Assembly (NCBI GenBank): GCA_963676905.2
Contig: CAXXVE010000001.1
Span: 558,001-622,000, forward strand
Direction: 5' to 3'
Origin: Oceanispirochaeta sp963676905
Lineage (GTDB): Bacteria > Spirochaetota > Spirochaetia > DSM-2461
DNA: 64,000 nucleotides
Every line of letters begins with the position of its first letter. Positions within the stretch are counted from its first letter, which is position 1. A program made the translations under genes and the position numbers. The notes under the pieces were generated by a model. It was not told the origin of the DNA. It saw only the letters and a program-made list of their open reading frames with translations, and did no database searches. Below, one piece after another: positions 42,316 to 50,476 of this stretch.

Positions 42316-42792
42316 TTACTTGAACTTCGCGATGACCTCAGGGAGCATGTCTGTAGTGAGTTTTCCGAAAACCTCATTGCCCACGGTCAAAACGGGGGCG
42401 AGTCCGCAGCAGCCAATACAGCGCACGGCTTCCAGAGAGAACTGCTTGTCCTCGGTTGTTCCGCCGCAGCCGACACCGAGAAGATTTTCCAGTTCATCAA
42501 CCAGGTCCTGTCCACCCTTCAGGTAGCAGGCCGTTCCCATACAAACGGAGATTTTGTGTTTACCGGGCTTTTCTGTTTTGAAGAAGTGATAAAAGGTAAC
42601 TACTCCATAAATTTTTGCAAGAGGTACGTCCAGTAGTTTTCCCAGCTCGAAAGCGATGTTTCTGGGGATATAGCCGTACTCTTCCTGAACCCTGTGCAGA
42701 ACCATAATAAGGTTGCCGGGTTTGTCTTTCCACTCGTCAATAAAACTGAGAAGACCTTCGGTCATCTTCAGCTCTTCTGTTTCAACAGGCAT
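42316..42792 (-). CDS. hydC: hydrogenase subunit HydC (NuoE-like)
   Basis: The 158-residue protein is the small NuoE-type subunit with one thioredoxin-like [2Fe-2S] cluster: CMGTACYLKGG, CGGTTEDKQFSLEAVRCIGCCGLAP. The N-terminal helical part (YIPRNIAFELGKLL) is typical. It is the first gene of the operon hydC, GHKL ATPase, [2Fe-2S] protein, hydB, hydA. A strong ribosome binding site (GGGAGG) precedes the ATG and a sigma-70-like promoter is present at 42835-42863. Confidence 0.94.
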   Translation of the reverse strand: MPVETEELKMTEGLLSFIDEWKDKPGNLIMVLHRVQEEYGYIPRNIAFELGKLLDVPLAKIYGVVTFYHFFKTEKPGKHKISVCMGTACYLKGGQDLVDELENLLGVGCGGTTEDKQFSLEAVRCIGCCGLAPVLTVGNEVFGKLTTDMLPEVIAKFK

Positions 42793-42834
42793 GGAACCTC
42801 CCTATCTAATCTATATAAAAATACTGATTCCGCC

Positions 42835-42863
42835 ATTATAGGGATGTTTTAAAAGATTTTCAA
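42835..42863 (-). promoter_or_regulatory. promoter of the hydrogenase operon
   Basis: On the minus strand TTGAAA (42863-42858) and a perfect TATAAT (42840-42835) are spaced by 17 bases, matching sigma-70 well. Transcription would start near 42828, about 35 bases before the hydC start. Confidence 0.8.
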
Positions 42864-42896
42864 TGTTTTTTAACTCTTTTTTGTGATTAACCTCCT

Positions 42897-42912
42897 GTTA
42901 GGTGCACCTAAC
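42897..42912. promoter_or_regulatory. perfect palindrome of DtxR-family type (TTAGGT..ACCTAA)
   Basis: GTTAGGTGCACCTAAC is a perfect 16-bp palindrome. TTAGGT half-sites facing ACCTAA occur in operators of DtxR/IdeR/MntR-type metal regulators. It lies 10 bases from the Rex box and about 70 bases upstream of the hydrogenase transcription start. Confidence 0.55.
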
Positions 42913-42922
42913 TTTACTTTTA

Positions 42923-42940
42923 TTGTGAACTGTGTCACAA
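42923..42940. promoter_or_regulatory. Rex operator (Rex box)
   Basis: TTGTGAACTGTGTCACAA has the perfect Rex half-sites TTGTGA and TCACAA with a 6-base centre. It is nine bases upstream of the rex ATG and so most directly controls rex itself; its centre lies about 100 bases upstream of the hydrogenase start site. Confidence 0.88.
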
Positions 42941-42949
42941 TAAACAACT

Positions 42950-43588
42950 ATGAAGACAAGTAATGACTACACAACAAGGCTGATTAAGTATAAAAGAATA
43001 CTGATTCAGCTCAAATCTTTGGGTTTGGAAAAAGTTTTCTCAAGCAATCTGGGAGACGCAATCGGCATATCCCAATCCCTTGTCAGAAAGGATTTTTCGA
43101 GGATGAACCTGACTCAGGGCAACGGCAAGGGGGGATACAATATCTCGGATCTGCTGGACTCAATGAATAGAATTCTGGGAACAAGCGAACTTCAGGACGT
43201 TGTTGTCATCGGCGCCGGAAACCTGGGAAAGGCACTGATTAAACATGAGTCCTTTTATAAGGAAGGTATAAATATTTCCGCCGGCTTCGATATAAATCCC
43301 CGGGACGCCGAGATAAACGGTACCCCTATCTACCCGATGGAAGTTCTGTTCAACTACGTCACTCAGCATCAGATAAAGGTGGCCGTCCTCTGCGTTCCCG
43401 CCGGGGCTGCATCCCATACCCGCGACCTTCTGCAGGAGGCGGGAATACTTGGGGTTCTGAACTTCACTCCCGTAGAACTCAAGAGTACGGAAGACATGAG
43501 AATCCAGAATGTGAACATCTGTCTTGAAATTGAGAACCTCTTCTTTCAGATCAGCGACGAGCGCCGCCGTCTGAAGATAAGGCAGTAG
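42950..43588 (+). CDS. rex: redox-sensing transcriptional repressor Rex
   Basis: The 212-residue protein has the Rex winged helix (about 1-80: TTRLIKYKRILIQLKSLGLEKVFSSNLGDAIGISQSLVRKDFS) and the Rossmann domain VVVIGAGNLGKALIKH at about 83-98, then GFDINPRDAEINGTPIY. Rex binds NADH or NAD+ and releases DNA when NADH is high, so fermentation and hydrogenase genes are turned on. It is divergent from the hydrogenase operon with a Rex box in between. Confidence 0.95.
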   Translation: MKTSNDYTTRLIKYKRILIQLKSLGLEKVFSSNLGDAIGISQSLVRKDFSRMNLTQGNGKGGYNISDLLDSMNRILGTSELQDVVVIGAGNLGKALIKHESFYKEGINISAGFDINPRDAEINGTPIYPMEVLFNYVTQHQIKVAVLCVPAGAASHTRDLLQEAGILGVLNFTPVELKSTEDMRIQNVNICLEIENLFFQISDERRRLKIRQ

Positions 43589-43642
43589 AACAGCCTGAGG
43601 GGTTCGGAAGGCTCCGGCGGAGCCCCCCGGCCCGTCAGAAGA

Positions 43643-44590
43643 CTAGAGACGGTTTTCCCTGTCGAAGGCCTTTCCGAGGGAACTGGGTCCCAGCTGGAAG
43701 TTCTTGTTGGAAAAGGTCAGAACAATAATAACAAGCACATAGGGAAGCATTACGGCAAACTCGTAGGGAATATTGATTCCCATGGTCTGAATCTTAAGCT
43801 GCAGAACCTGGGTTACCGAGAAGAGCAGGGCTCCCCACAGGATTCCCCAGGGGTTCCAGCGGCCGAAGTAGACCAGTGCCACCGCGATAAATCCCCGTCC
43901 CGAGATCAGGGAATCGGCAAACATCTTGACCTGGCAGAGGGAAAGATAGGCCCCTCCCAGTCCCGCGAGGGCGCCTCCGAGGGCCAGAGACTGATACCGG
44001 ACCCTGTCGACAGAAATTCCCACCGAGTCAACGGCCCGGGGCGCCGTACCGCAGGCCCGGACCCTGAGGCCCCAGGAGCTCTTGTTGAGAACCCATGCGG
44101 AAACGGGGACCAGAATCAGTGCAGCGTAAACAATAACACTGTGGTTGAAGAAGATATTGCCGATCAGGGGAATCTTCGACAGCAGGGGAATGGGCAGGGG
44201 TTTGATACCGGGTACCGAAGCGATCCCTCCGATAAAGTGGCGGAACAGAGTTCCCGCTACACCCACACCGAACATCTGCAGTCCGATACCTGCAATGCCC
44301 TGAGGAGCCTTGAAGGTGATGACCACAACACCGAAGAAGATTCCAAGCAGGGCTCCCACGGCCAGAGATCCGGCAATTCCAAGAACATAGACAAATCCTG
44401 TCTCGATACCGGCGCGGAGCATAAAATAGGGAATAACAAATCCCACAAAGGCTCCCATGGACATCACACCCTCGCAGCCGAGGTTGAAGATTCCAGCCCG
44501 CTGGTTGTACATTTCACCCAGTGAAGCCAGAAGCAGAGAGATAGAAAAGGGGATACCCAGAACCAGAATACTGTAAAGAAAATCGATCAT
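43643..44590 (-). CDS. nucleoside ABC transporter permease (NupQ-like)
   Basis: The 315-residue membrane protein belongs to the BPD_transp_2 family, with LASLGEMYNQRAGIFNLGCEGVMSMGAF as the typical first part and NSWGLRVRACG-like text (SSWGLRVRACGTAPRAVDSVGI) in the coupling region, then LALGGALAGLGGAYLSL. About nine membrane segments. It pairs with the permease at 44587, which it overlaps by four bases. With the ATPase and the binding protein it completes a purine/pyrimidine nucleoside importer. Confidence 0.9.
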   Translation of the reverse strand: MIDFLYSILVLGIPFSISLLLASLGEMYNQRAGIFNLGCEGVMSMGAFVGFVIPYFMLRAGIETGFVYVLGIAGSLAVGALLGIFFGVVVITFKAPQGIAGIGLQMFGVGVAGTLFRHFIGGIASVPGIKPLPIPLLSKIPLIGNIFFNHSVIVYAALILVPVSAWVLNKSSWGLRVRACGTAPRAVDSVGISVDRVRYQSLALGGALAGLGGAYLSLCQVKMFADSLISGRGFIAVALVYFGRWNPWGILWGALLFSVTQVLQLKIQTMGINIPYEFAVMLPYVLVIIVLTFSNKNFQLGPSSLGKAFDRENRL

Positions 44591-45696
44591 CCCTGAGCCT
44601 CCTCTGCTTTTTTAAGATCCGATTTGTTGAAGCGCCTCTCGGCGCGTTCCATTATATAGGGGTTGTTGATAACCATCTTCACCGAGACGATGGTCAGGAT
44701 AATGATCCCCTGAAGGACCTGTACCATATTAACAGGAACACCCACCATACGCTGTGTCATGTCCCCTCCTACCAGAATGAGTCCGAAGAGGAAGGCCGAG
44801 GGAACGATTCCCGCGGGATGAAGTCCTCCGAAGAGCGCCACAACGATACCTGTAAATCCGTAACCCATGGAGATTCCCTCGATGGCACGGCGGTGCAGTC
44901 CCAGCACTTCCACAGACCCGGCAAGACCGGCAAAGGCTCCGGAGATAACCATGGCAATGATAAGGTAGGCGGAAACATTGATCCCCCCGTACCGGGCGGC
45001 TTTCGCCTCGGCGCCGGCAGCCCGCATCTTGTAACCCCATGATGTTCTCCAGAGGAAGAAATAGATGATAACGGCAAGAGCCAGAGCAACAAGGATACCC
45101 GTATGGAGACGGGTTCCAGGGACCATGCGGGTCAGCCAGGCCTGCTTCGGAAAGCGGATGGACTGGGGTGTTCCCGAACCTGTCACAAGCTCCGCGGGGT
45201 CGATAAGAGGTCCCCGGAGACAGAGGATGTAGGTCTGTGCGGCAATGTAGTTGAGCATAACCGTTGAGAGGAGCTCGCTGACTCCGAGCTTTGCCTTCAG
45301 AAAACCGGGAATGAATCCGTAGGCTCCTCCGAAAACAATCCCCGCCAGCATAGAGAGGGGAATGATTGCAAACCGGGGAAGCCCGGGCATCTGGGTGGCA
45401 ATGATTGTCGCACCCAGGATTCCCATAAGCATCTGTCCTTCGGCACCGATATTGAGGATACCGCTGCGGAAGGCAACGGCGATTCCAAGGGCGATAAGCA
45501 CAAGGGGAATAAGGCGTATAAGAACCTCAGTTGTAATATAGAAGCTCTTCAGGGGCTCCAGAAATATAACAAGAAAGGTCTTCAGAACCGGAGCTCCGAT
45601 GGCCCAGAGCACCATGGCTCCCAGAAGGGCCGCCGCGGCGATGGCCATAAGCAGTACGGTGGTCTTGTAGACCCAGGCAAACTGTTTCTTAGTCAT
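44587..45696 (-). CDS. nucleoside ABC transporter permease (NupP-like)
   Basis: The 369-residue permease starts with a cytoplasmic tail and about ten membrane segments. Typical motifs are FRSGILNIGAEGQMLMGILGAT, TSWGYKMRAAGAEAKAARYGGINV and GAFAGLAGSVEVLGLHRR, as in YufP/NupP. It overlaps the ATPase gene upstream by eight bases and the second permease by four, so the three are translationally coupled. Confidence 0.9.
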   Translation of the reverse strand: MTKKQFAWVYKTTVLLMAIAAAALLGAMVLWAIGAPVLKTFLVIFLEPLKSFYITTEVLIRLIPLVLIALGIAVAFRSGILNIGAEGQMLMGILGATIIATQMPGLPRFAIIPLSMLAGIVFGGAYGFIPGFLKAKLGVSELLSTVMLNYIAAQTYILCLRGPLIDPAELVTGSGTPQSIRFPKQAWLTRMVPGTRLHTGILVALALAVIIYFFLWRTSWGYKMRAAGAEAKAARYGGINVSAYLIIAMVISGAFAGLAGSVEVLGLHRRAIEGISMGYGFTGIVVALFGGLHPAGIVPSAFLFGLILVGGDMTQRMVGVPVNMVQVLQGIIILTIVSVKMVINNPYIMERAERRFNKSDLKKAEEAQG

Positions 45697-47227
45697 TTTT
45701 CACCCCCGCCATCAGAAGACCGAGGGTCTTGATCTCGGCTGTTTTGCCGTCGAGAACGTCCATGATTTTCCCTTTATATATGATTCCTATCCTGTCGGAC
45801 AGATTCATGATCTCTTCCAGTTCCTCGGAGATAAGCAGAATGCCGACTCCTTTGTTGCGCAGCTCAAGAAGCTGCTGGTGAATAAACTCTGCGGCTCCCA
45901 TGTCCAGTCCCCTTGTGGGGTAAACAGCCACAAGAAACCGGGGTGACCTGTCGATTTCGCGGGCCAGAATAACCTTCTGTATGTTGCCTCCCGACAGGGA
46001 GCCCGCGGCGGTAGTTGTATTGGGGCAGCGTATATCAAACTGTTCTTTCAGTCTGTCGGAAGCCTCTGCAATGGTTCCCAGTTTCAGAAACTTTTTGTTG
46101 CTGTATTTTTCAGAAGTATTGTCTTTGAGAATCAGGTTCTCCCGGATGGAGAAGGAGGGGACAATCCCCTCTGTATTTCTGTCTTCGGGAATGTATCCCA
46201 TTCCCTTTTCAATGACCTTTCCGGGAGTCAGGTTGGCGATGTCTTCACCGAAGAAACGGATCTCACCGTCCTCCAGTTTCCTTATGCCGTTGATAACCTC
46301 GGCAAGCTCCTTCTGTCCGTTTCCGGAAACACCGGCAAGGCCGACGATCTCACCGGACCGTACGGTCAGATTCAGGTCATCCAGGGCAAAGAATCCCCTG
46401 TCGCTGCGGGCCTTCAGGTTGTTGAGTTCCAGAACAGCCTCGCCCATCATGTCGGTCCGCTCATTAACGGGAAGTTCGACCTTGGTACCTGTCATAAAGG
46501 AGGCCAGCTCCGCGGGAGAATACTTTTCTGTATCACCGCTGAAGGTCATCCGTCCGTGACGGAGTACGGAGACCTTGTGACTGAGGGTTTTCACCTCCTG
46601 GAGCTTGTGGCTGATAAATATAATGGAGAGTTGACTGGACATATTTTTCAAAAGGACCAGCAGCTCGTCGGTTTCCTGGGGAGTCAGAGCCGATGTGGGC
46701 TCATCAAGAATAAGGAAGCGTGCACCGTAACAGAGGGTTTTAACAAGTTCCACCCGCTGCTGCTCTCCCACTGAGAGCTGCCAGACATAAGCATCCGGGT
46801 CAACATGAAGACCGTAATTGTCGGATACCTCTTTCATCTTCCTGCGCACCTCGCCGAGGCGCATGATGCCCCGTTTGTGGGCTTCTTTCATCCCCAGGGC
46901 GATGTTTTCTTCAACCGTCAGGTTGGGAATCAGCATATAGCGCTGATGAACCATTCCGATACCCGCTTCAAAAGCATCCCGGGGGGACTTGAAGTGAACC
47001 GGCTTGTCATTGATGAGAATACGTCCTTCATCAGGCTGATAGAGACCCATCAGAATATTCATCAGAGTCGTTTTACCCGCTCCGTTCTCACCTACCAGAG
47101 CCAGTATCTCATGCTCTCCGATGGCCATGGATATATCATCACAGGCCAGTACACCGGGAAAGCGTTTGGTGATACCTTCCACACGGAGAGAGTGAATCCT
47201 ACCCTCTGAACGTACCATTGTAGACAC
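45689..47227 (-). CDS. nucleoside ABC transporter ATPase, two ABC domains (NupO-like)
   Basis: The 512-residue protein has two ABC domains. The first has Walker A GENGAGKTT, the signature LSVGEQQRVELVKTL and Walker B LILDEPTSAL. The second has GVSGNGQKEL and LSGGNIQKVILAREI, then VAVYPTRGLDMGA; its Walker A is degenerate as usual in this sugar/nucleoside group. It drives the permease pair 44587 and 43643. It is the second gene after the binding-protein gene, across a 121-base gap with two hairpins. Confidence 0.93.
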   Translation of the reverse strand: MSTMVRSEGRIHSLRVEGITKRFPGVLACDDISMAIGEHEILALVGENGAGKTTLMNILMGLYQPDEGRILINDKPVHFKSPRDAFEAGIGMVHQRYMLIPNLTVEENIALGMKEAHKRGIMRLGEVRRKMKEVSDNYGLHVDPDAYVWQLSVGEQQRVELVKTLCYGARFLILDEPTSALTPQETDELLVLLKNMSSQLSIIFISHKLQEVKTLSHKVSVLRHGRMTFSGDTEKYSPAELASFMTGTKVELPVNERTDMMGEAVLELNNLKARSDRGFFALDDLNLTVRSGEIVGLAGVSGNGQKELAEVINGIRKLEDGEIRFFGEDIANLTPGKVIEKGMGYIPEDRNTEGIVPSFSIRENLILKDNTSEKYSNKKFLKLGTIAEASDRLKEQFDIRCPNTTTAAGSLSGGNIQKVILAREIDRSPRFLVAVYPTRGLDMGAAEFIHQQLLELRNKGVGILLISEELEEIMNLSDRIGIIYKGKIMDVLDGKTAEIKTLGLLMAGVKND

Positions 47228-47259
47228 CTCTTTTTATTAATTTTGTTTACATGGAGAAT

Positions 47260-47338
47260 GGGGACGGGAGTCCCCTCTCGAAGAGGAAGAACCGGAAGGC
47301 TCTCCCTCCTGCCGGAACCAGTATAACACGATTCCGGC
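47260..47338 (-). other. two hairpins between binding-protein and ATPase genes
   Basis: GCCGGAA and TTCCGGC (47311-47317, 47332-47338) and GGGGAC and GTCCCC (47260-47265, 47270-47275) form two GC-rich hairpins in the 121-base gap. No T run follows. Such structures after a binding-protein gene often protect its mRNA end and keep it more abundant than the ATPase and permease messages. Confidence 0.45.
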
Positions 47339-47348
47339 GATCAGCAGA

Positions 47349-48362
47349 TTACTTGCTGTATGTTACACTCTGCCAGTCGATATCAAGATTTCCGGCTTCC
47401 AGTTCGGCACGGGCCGCTTCAACAGCGTCACGTACATCGGAAGTCAGAAGGGGGTTGCTTTCAGACATGCTGAAAGTGAATCCGCCGTTGGGGATGGTCA
47501 GCCAGAATACTTCACCGGCGTCCATCATCTCTCCGGCTTTGAAGGAGTCTACCATCTGCTGGAAAATGGGGTCATACCAGTAGGAACATGCTGCCATCAG
47601 CTTGTAGCCTTCGGGCATGTCGAACTGCATTTCGGAAGTTCCCATCCAGTAAACGTCCTGGTCGGGGAACTGGGCAACGGCCTGAAGGGCACCGAGACCC
47701 TGCTGTGCTGAACCTGCAAGGATATCGAAACCGTCGTTGATAAAGGTCTGAGCAAGCTCACCGGCCTTCACATAGTCACCGTAGCTTCCTGTGTGGGCTA
47801 CACCGATCTCAGCGGAGGGGTTAACAGATTTGATTCCGAGCCAGAAACCTCTGTTGTACTGTGCAGCGTCACCACCGTCTACAGGACCGACAATACCGAT
47901 TTTGTTTGTCTTTGTTGTAAGACCGGCAATGATTCCTGAAAGGTAACCGGGCTGCTCTGTTGCGGGCTGATAGGAGATTACGTTCTCAGCCAGAACTTCA
48001 GAAGAAGTACCGAATACGAAAACGACCTGGGGGAATTCCTCGGCAAGCTCGATTACAGTATTGTTGTACTGTGTTCCGTGGAAAACCAGGTACTGGAATC
48101 CCTGAGCGATGTACTGACGTGCGGCTGAACCGGCGTCAACAGGCTGCATGTTTTCGCTTTTTTCAAGAACCATGATGTCTGTGTTGGCGTCGGCAACACG
48201 TTTACCTGACTCATACATGGCCTGGCTCCAGCCCTTGTCGTCAACAGTACTGGGGAAAATCATGGCCACTTTGACCTGATCGCTGCTTTCTTCCTGGCTT
48301 CCCGCTGCGAACAGGGGAACAAGAGTCAGGGTAAGAATTAGGAGTGCTAATAATTTTTTCAT
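47349..48362 (-). CDS. BMP-family nucleoside-binding protein
   Basis: The 337-residue protein (from ATG 48362, chosen because GGA lies eight bases upstream and a signal peptide follows) has a signal ending LFAAGSQEES, without a lipobox cysteine. The mature part is of the BmpA/PnrA/NupN type: VAMIFPSTVDDKGWSQAMYESGKRVAD, VFVFGTSSEVLAENVISYQPATEQPGYLSGIIAGL. PnrA of Treponema binds purine nucleosides, so this is likely the nucleoside receptor of the transporter at 43643-47227. Confidence 0.9.
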   Translation of the reverse strand: MKKLLALLILTLTLVPLFAAGSQEESSDQVKVAMIFPSTVDDKGWSQAMYESGKRVADANTDIMVLEKSENMQPVDAGSAARQYIAQGFQYLVFHGTQYNNTVIELAEEFPQVVFVFGTSSEVLAENVISYQPATEQPGYLSGIIAGLTTKTNKIGIVGPVDGGDAAQYNRGFWLGIKSVNPSAEIGVAHTGSYGDYVKAGELAQTFINDGFDILAGSAQQGLGALQAVAQFPDQDVYWMGTSEMQFDMPEGYKLMAACSYWYDPIFQQMVDSFKAGEMMDAGEVFWLTIPNGGFTFSMSESNPLLTSDVRDAVEAARAELEAGNLDIDWQSVTYSK

Positions 48363-48538
48363 ATCCATCTTCCTTTGAAATTGATTGAACACCCAGTCAA
48401 GCTGAGTTGTCTGACATTATCTCAGGAGATGGATATAATTTCTACTAAATACAAGTAAAACAATAAAATTTGACTGATTGATCAAATAAAACATGCATAA
48501 AAATACAATTATGTCGTTATTGAATCAGAAACAGCCTG

Positions 48539-49051
48539 TCAGTTGGGACTCCAGAAGCCTTCATGATCTTTCACAATATCCTTCAGAAGGGAGTCGTCAT
48601 CCACTGGACCGGCAATGACAATATCCTTCTGTCCCCGGGCAAAAACCTCCCGGCATGGCAGGTCAAAAGTCTGGTTTTCGGGATCGTCTCCCGTCATCTC
48701 CAGAAGCTGATGTTCAGAAATACCGAAGACAAGGCGTCCCAGATTTCCCCAGTACATGGCACCGGCGCACATGACACAGGGTTCAACAGAGGTGTAGAGG
48801 GTGCACTCTGCCAGTACATCCCGGCTCAGCTGTTTTGATGCGGCGATCATAAGATTTGTTTCGGCATGGCCGCAGTCATTGTGTTCGGTATTTACAGTGT
48901 TCTCCGCCGTAAGCAGGATTTTACCCTCTTTGTCCGCCAGAAGAGCGCCAAAGGGATGGTTTCCCTTCTCCCGGGCCTTCCGTCCCAGAAGGGCAGCCTC
49001 TCTGAGCAGTTTGATATCTGCAGCATCTATGGTTCCTTCAATTACAGGCAT
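48539..49051 (-). CDS. nucleobase/nucleoside deaminase (guanine deaminase-like)
   Basis: The 170-residue protein is a zinc deaminase of the cytidine/deoxycytidylate superfamily: HAETNL (62-67) with the catalytic Glu, and SVEPCVMCAGAMYW (88-101) with the two zinc cysteines. NHPFGALLAD near the N-terminus is typical of the guanine deaminase and TadA/COG0590 group. I start it at ATG 49051 because AAGGAAG lies five bases upstream; a longer frame reaching 49492 is a shadow of the divergent gene. It follows the nucleoside transporter and likely works in purine salvage. Confidence 0.87.
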   Translation of the reverse strand: MPVIEGTIDAADIKLLREAALLGRKAREKGNHPFGALLADKEGKILLTAENTVNTEHNDCGHAETNLMIAASKQLSRDVLAECTLYTSVEPCVMCAGAMYWGNLGRLVFGISEHQLLEMTGDDPENQTFDLPCREVFARGQKDIVIAGPVDDDSLLKDIVKDHEGFWSPN

Positions 49052-49220
49052 TTTTACTTCCTTGTCATTTTTATCAGATGGTACACGAAATATCCGAAGC
49101 CATGGAACCCCGGCAGCGGTATGCAGAAAGCCATTGATTTCCCCGGAAAAACGGTTAAACTTAACAAATATGCAGGGCATACCCCTCAATACGGACAACT
49201 CCCCATCGGTCATCCTTGAG

Positions 49221-50111
49221 ATGATCTTCCGCCTCAAAATCAAGGATGTTATGACAAGGAATGTCAAAACAGCCTGTAAGACCTGCTCCATGAGAGAGAT
49301 CCAGGGCATTATGAAAGCAGAGAGAATCACAGGTGTCCCCATAACCGAGGGGTCCAGGCTCTGCGGCATCGTCAGCATGGAGGATGTTCTCAACACCATG
49401 GACAGGGGGCAGATTGAAGAGGAAGCCTTCAGGCACATGACCCGTAACGTGATTGTTCTCGAAGAGGACATGCCCCTCTCCTTTGCGATCAACTACATGG
49501 ATAAATACCACTATGGCCGCTTCCCCATCCTCAACCTGAATAAGGAACTTGTAGGAATCATCACAAGCAGGGACATAGTGAATCACCTTCTTCTTGAGAT
49601 GAACAAGGAGATGACCCGCCTTGAAGAGCTTGTCCCTGAGAGTGAGACAGTAACAAGCGGCTCAAGGGAACTCAGCTTTTCCTGCCACCGCTACGACTTC
49701 GAAAATGCAGGACATGCCTCCACCGAAATCAAAAAGGCCCTGAAGCTGAGGAACATAGACCGCAAGATTATAAGAAGGATTGCCGTAGCCTCCTATGAGC
49801 TTGAAATCAATCTTGTGGTCCACTCCCTTGGGGGGGGAATGAATTTTGTCATATCCCCGGACTGCGTGAAAATAACAGCACAGGACAGAGGCCCCGGCAT
49901 CGAAAATGTCGAGGATGCCATGACAGAAGGCTACTCAACCGCCAACGACTGGATCAGATCTCTGGGATTCGGAGCTGGCATGGGTCTCCCCAATGTACGC
50001 AGGGTCTCCGATGATTTCAAAATAGAATCGGTCCCCGGAGAGGGAACCACAGTAAACGTTGTCATCTACACCCGTCCCGAAGCCCCCGTGGACGGGGATT
50101 GTTCAACATAA
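49221..50111 (+). CDS. CBS-domain pair fused to a GHKL ATPase (anti-sigma-like)
   Basis: From ATG 49221 the 296-residue protein starts with two CBS domains (RLKIKDVMTRNVKTACKTC, CGIVSMEDVLNTM; HMTRNVIVLEEDMPLS, LVGIITSRDIVNHLL), which bind adenosine nucleotides in other proteins. The C-terminal half is an RsbW-type GHKL ATPase (RKIIRRIAVASYELEINLVVHSLGG, TAQDRGPGIENVEDAM, GFGAGMGLPNVRRVSD). ATG 49170 is also possible. It heads a cluster with a DRTGG and a PHP gene. I recall this trio next to [FeFe] hydrogenases elsewhere; its role is not known. Confidence 0.8.
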   Translation: MIFRLKIKDVMTRNVKTACKTCSMREIQGIMKAERITGVPITEGSRLCGIVSMEDVLNTMDRGQIEEEAFRHMTRNVIVLEEDMPLSFAINYMDKYHYGRFPILNLNKELVGIITSRDIVNHLLLEMNKEMTRLEELVPESETVTSGSRELSFSCHRYDFENAGHASTEIKKALKLRNIDRKIIRRIAVASYELEINLVVHSLGGGMNFVISPDCVKITAQDRGPGIENVEDAMTEGYSTANDWIRSLGFGAGMGLPNVRRVSDDFKIESVPGEGTTVNVVIYTRPEAPVDGDCST

Positions 50112-50149
50112 GCAGGATTGCTCAGGCGTCCGGAAAAAGGAGAAATGGA

Positions 50150-50476
50150 ATGAAGGTTAAGGATCTTGCCGAAAAGCTGGAATATGAGTGTCTTGTATCC
50201 GAAGGTGATGACCTGGAAATTCAGAACGGCTACACCTCGGACCTCTTGAGCGATGTTATGGGAAATGCCCCGGAGGACTCGGTACTGATTACGATTCAGG
50301 CCCATAAGAATACAATTGCCGTTGCTTCACTGGCAGGCATAAACTGTCTGCTGATCTGCAACAACCGTCCCGCTCCCGATGATATGCTCGAAGCGGCAAA
50401 AGATGAAAGCATCTCCGTATACAGGACAAAAGAGAATCAGTTTACAGCCTCCTGGAAGGTGCACGAGCTCCTCTGA
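50150..50476 (+). CDS. DRTGG-domain protein
   Basis: The 108-residue protein from ATG 50150 (AAGGAG seven bases upstream) is a single DRTGG-like domain: MKVKDLAEKLEYECLVSEGDD, NGYTSDLLSDVMGNAPEDSVLITIQAHKNTIAVASLAG. DRTGG is usually found inserted in phosphotransacetylase-type or CBS proteins and its function is unknown. The stop overlaps the ATG of the PHP gene (TGATG), so translation is coupled. It is 38 bases after the CBS-ATPase gene. Confidence 0.8.
   Translation: MKVKDLAEKLEYECLVSEGDDLEIQNGYTSDLLSDVMGNAPEDSVLITIQAHKNTIAVASLAGINCLLICNNRPAPDDMLEAAKDESISVYRTKENQFTASWKVHELL

Noticed and set aside
43600..43632. GC-rich hairpin between rex and the convergent permease gene
   Set aside because: The short stem has no T run on either strand and the region is generally GC-rich, so I did not list it as a terminator.
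48801..49169. N-terminal extension of the CBS-ATPase frame back to 48801
   Set aside because: It is antisense to the deaminase gene and rich in Ser/Arg without a domain; the CBS domain starts just after 49221.
49052..49492. N-terminal extension of the deaminase frame to 49492
   Set aside because: It would overlap the divergent CBS-ATPase gene; the ATG at 49051 has a good ribosome binding site and matches family length.
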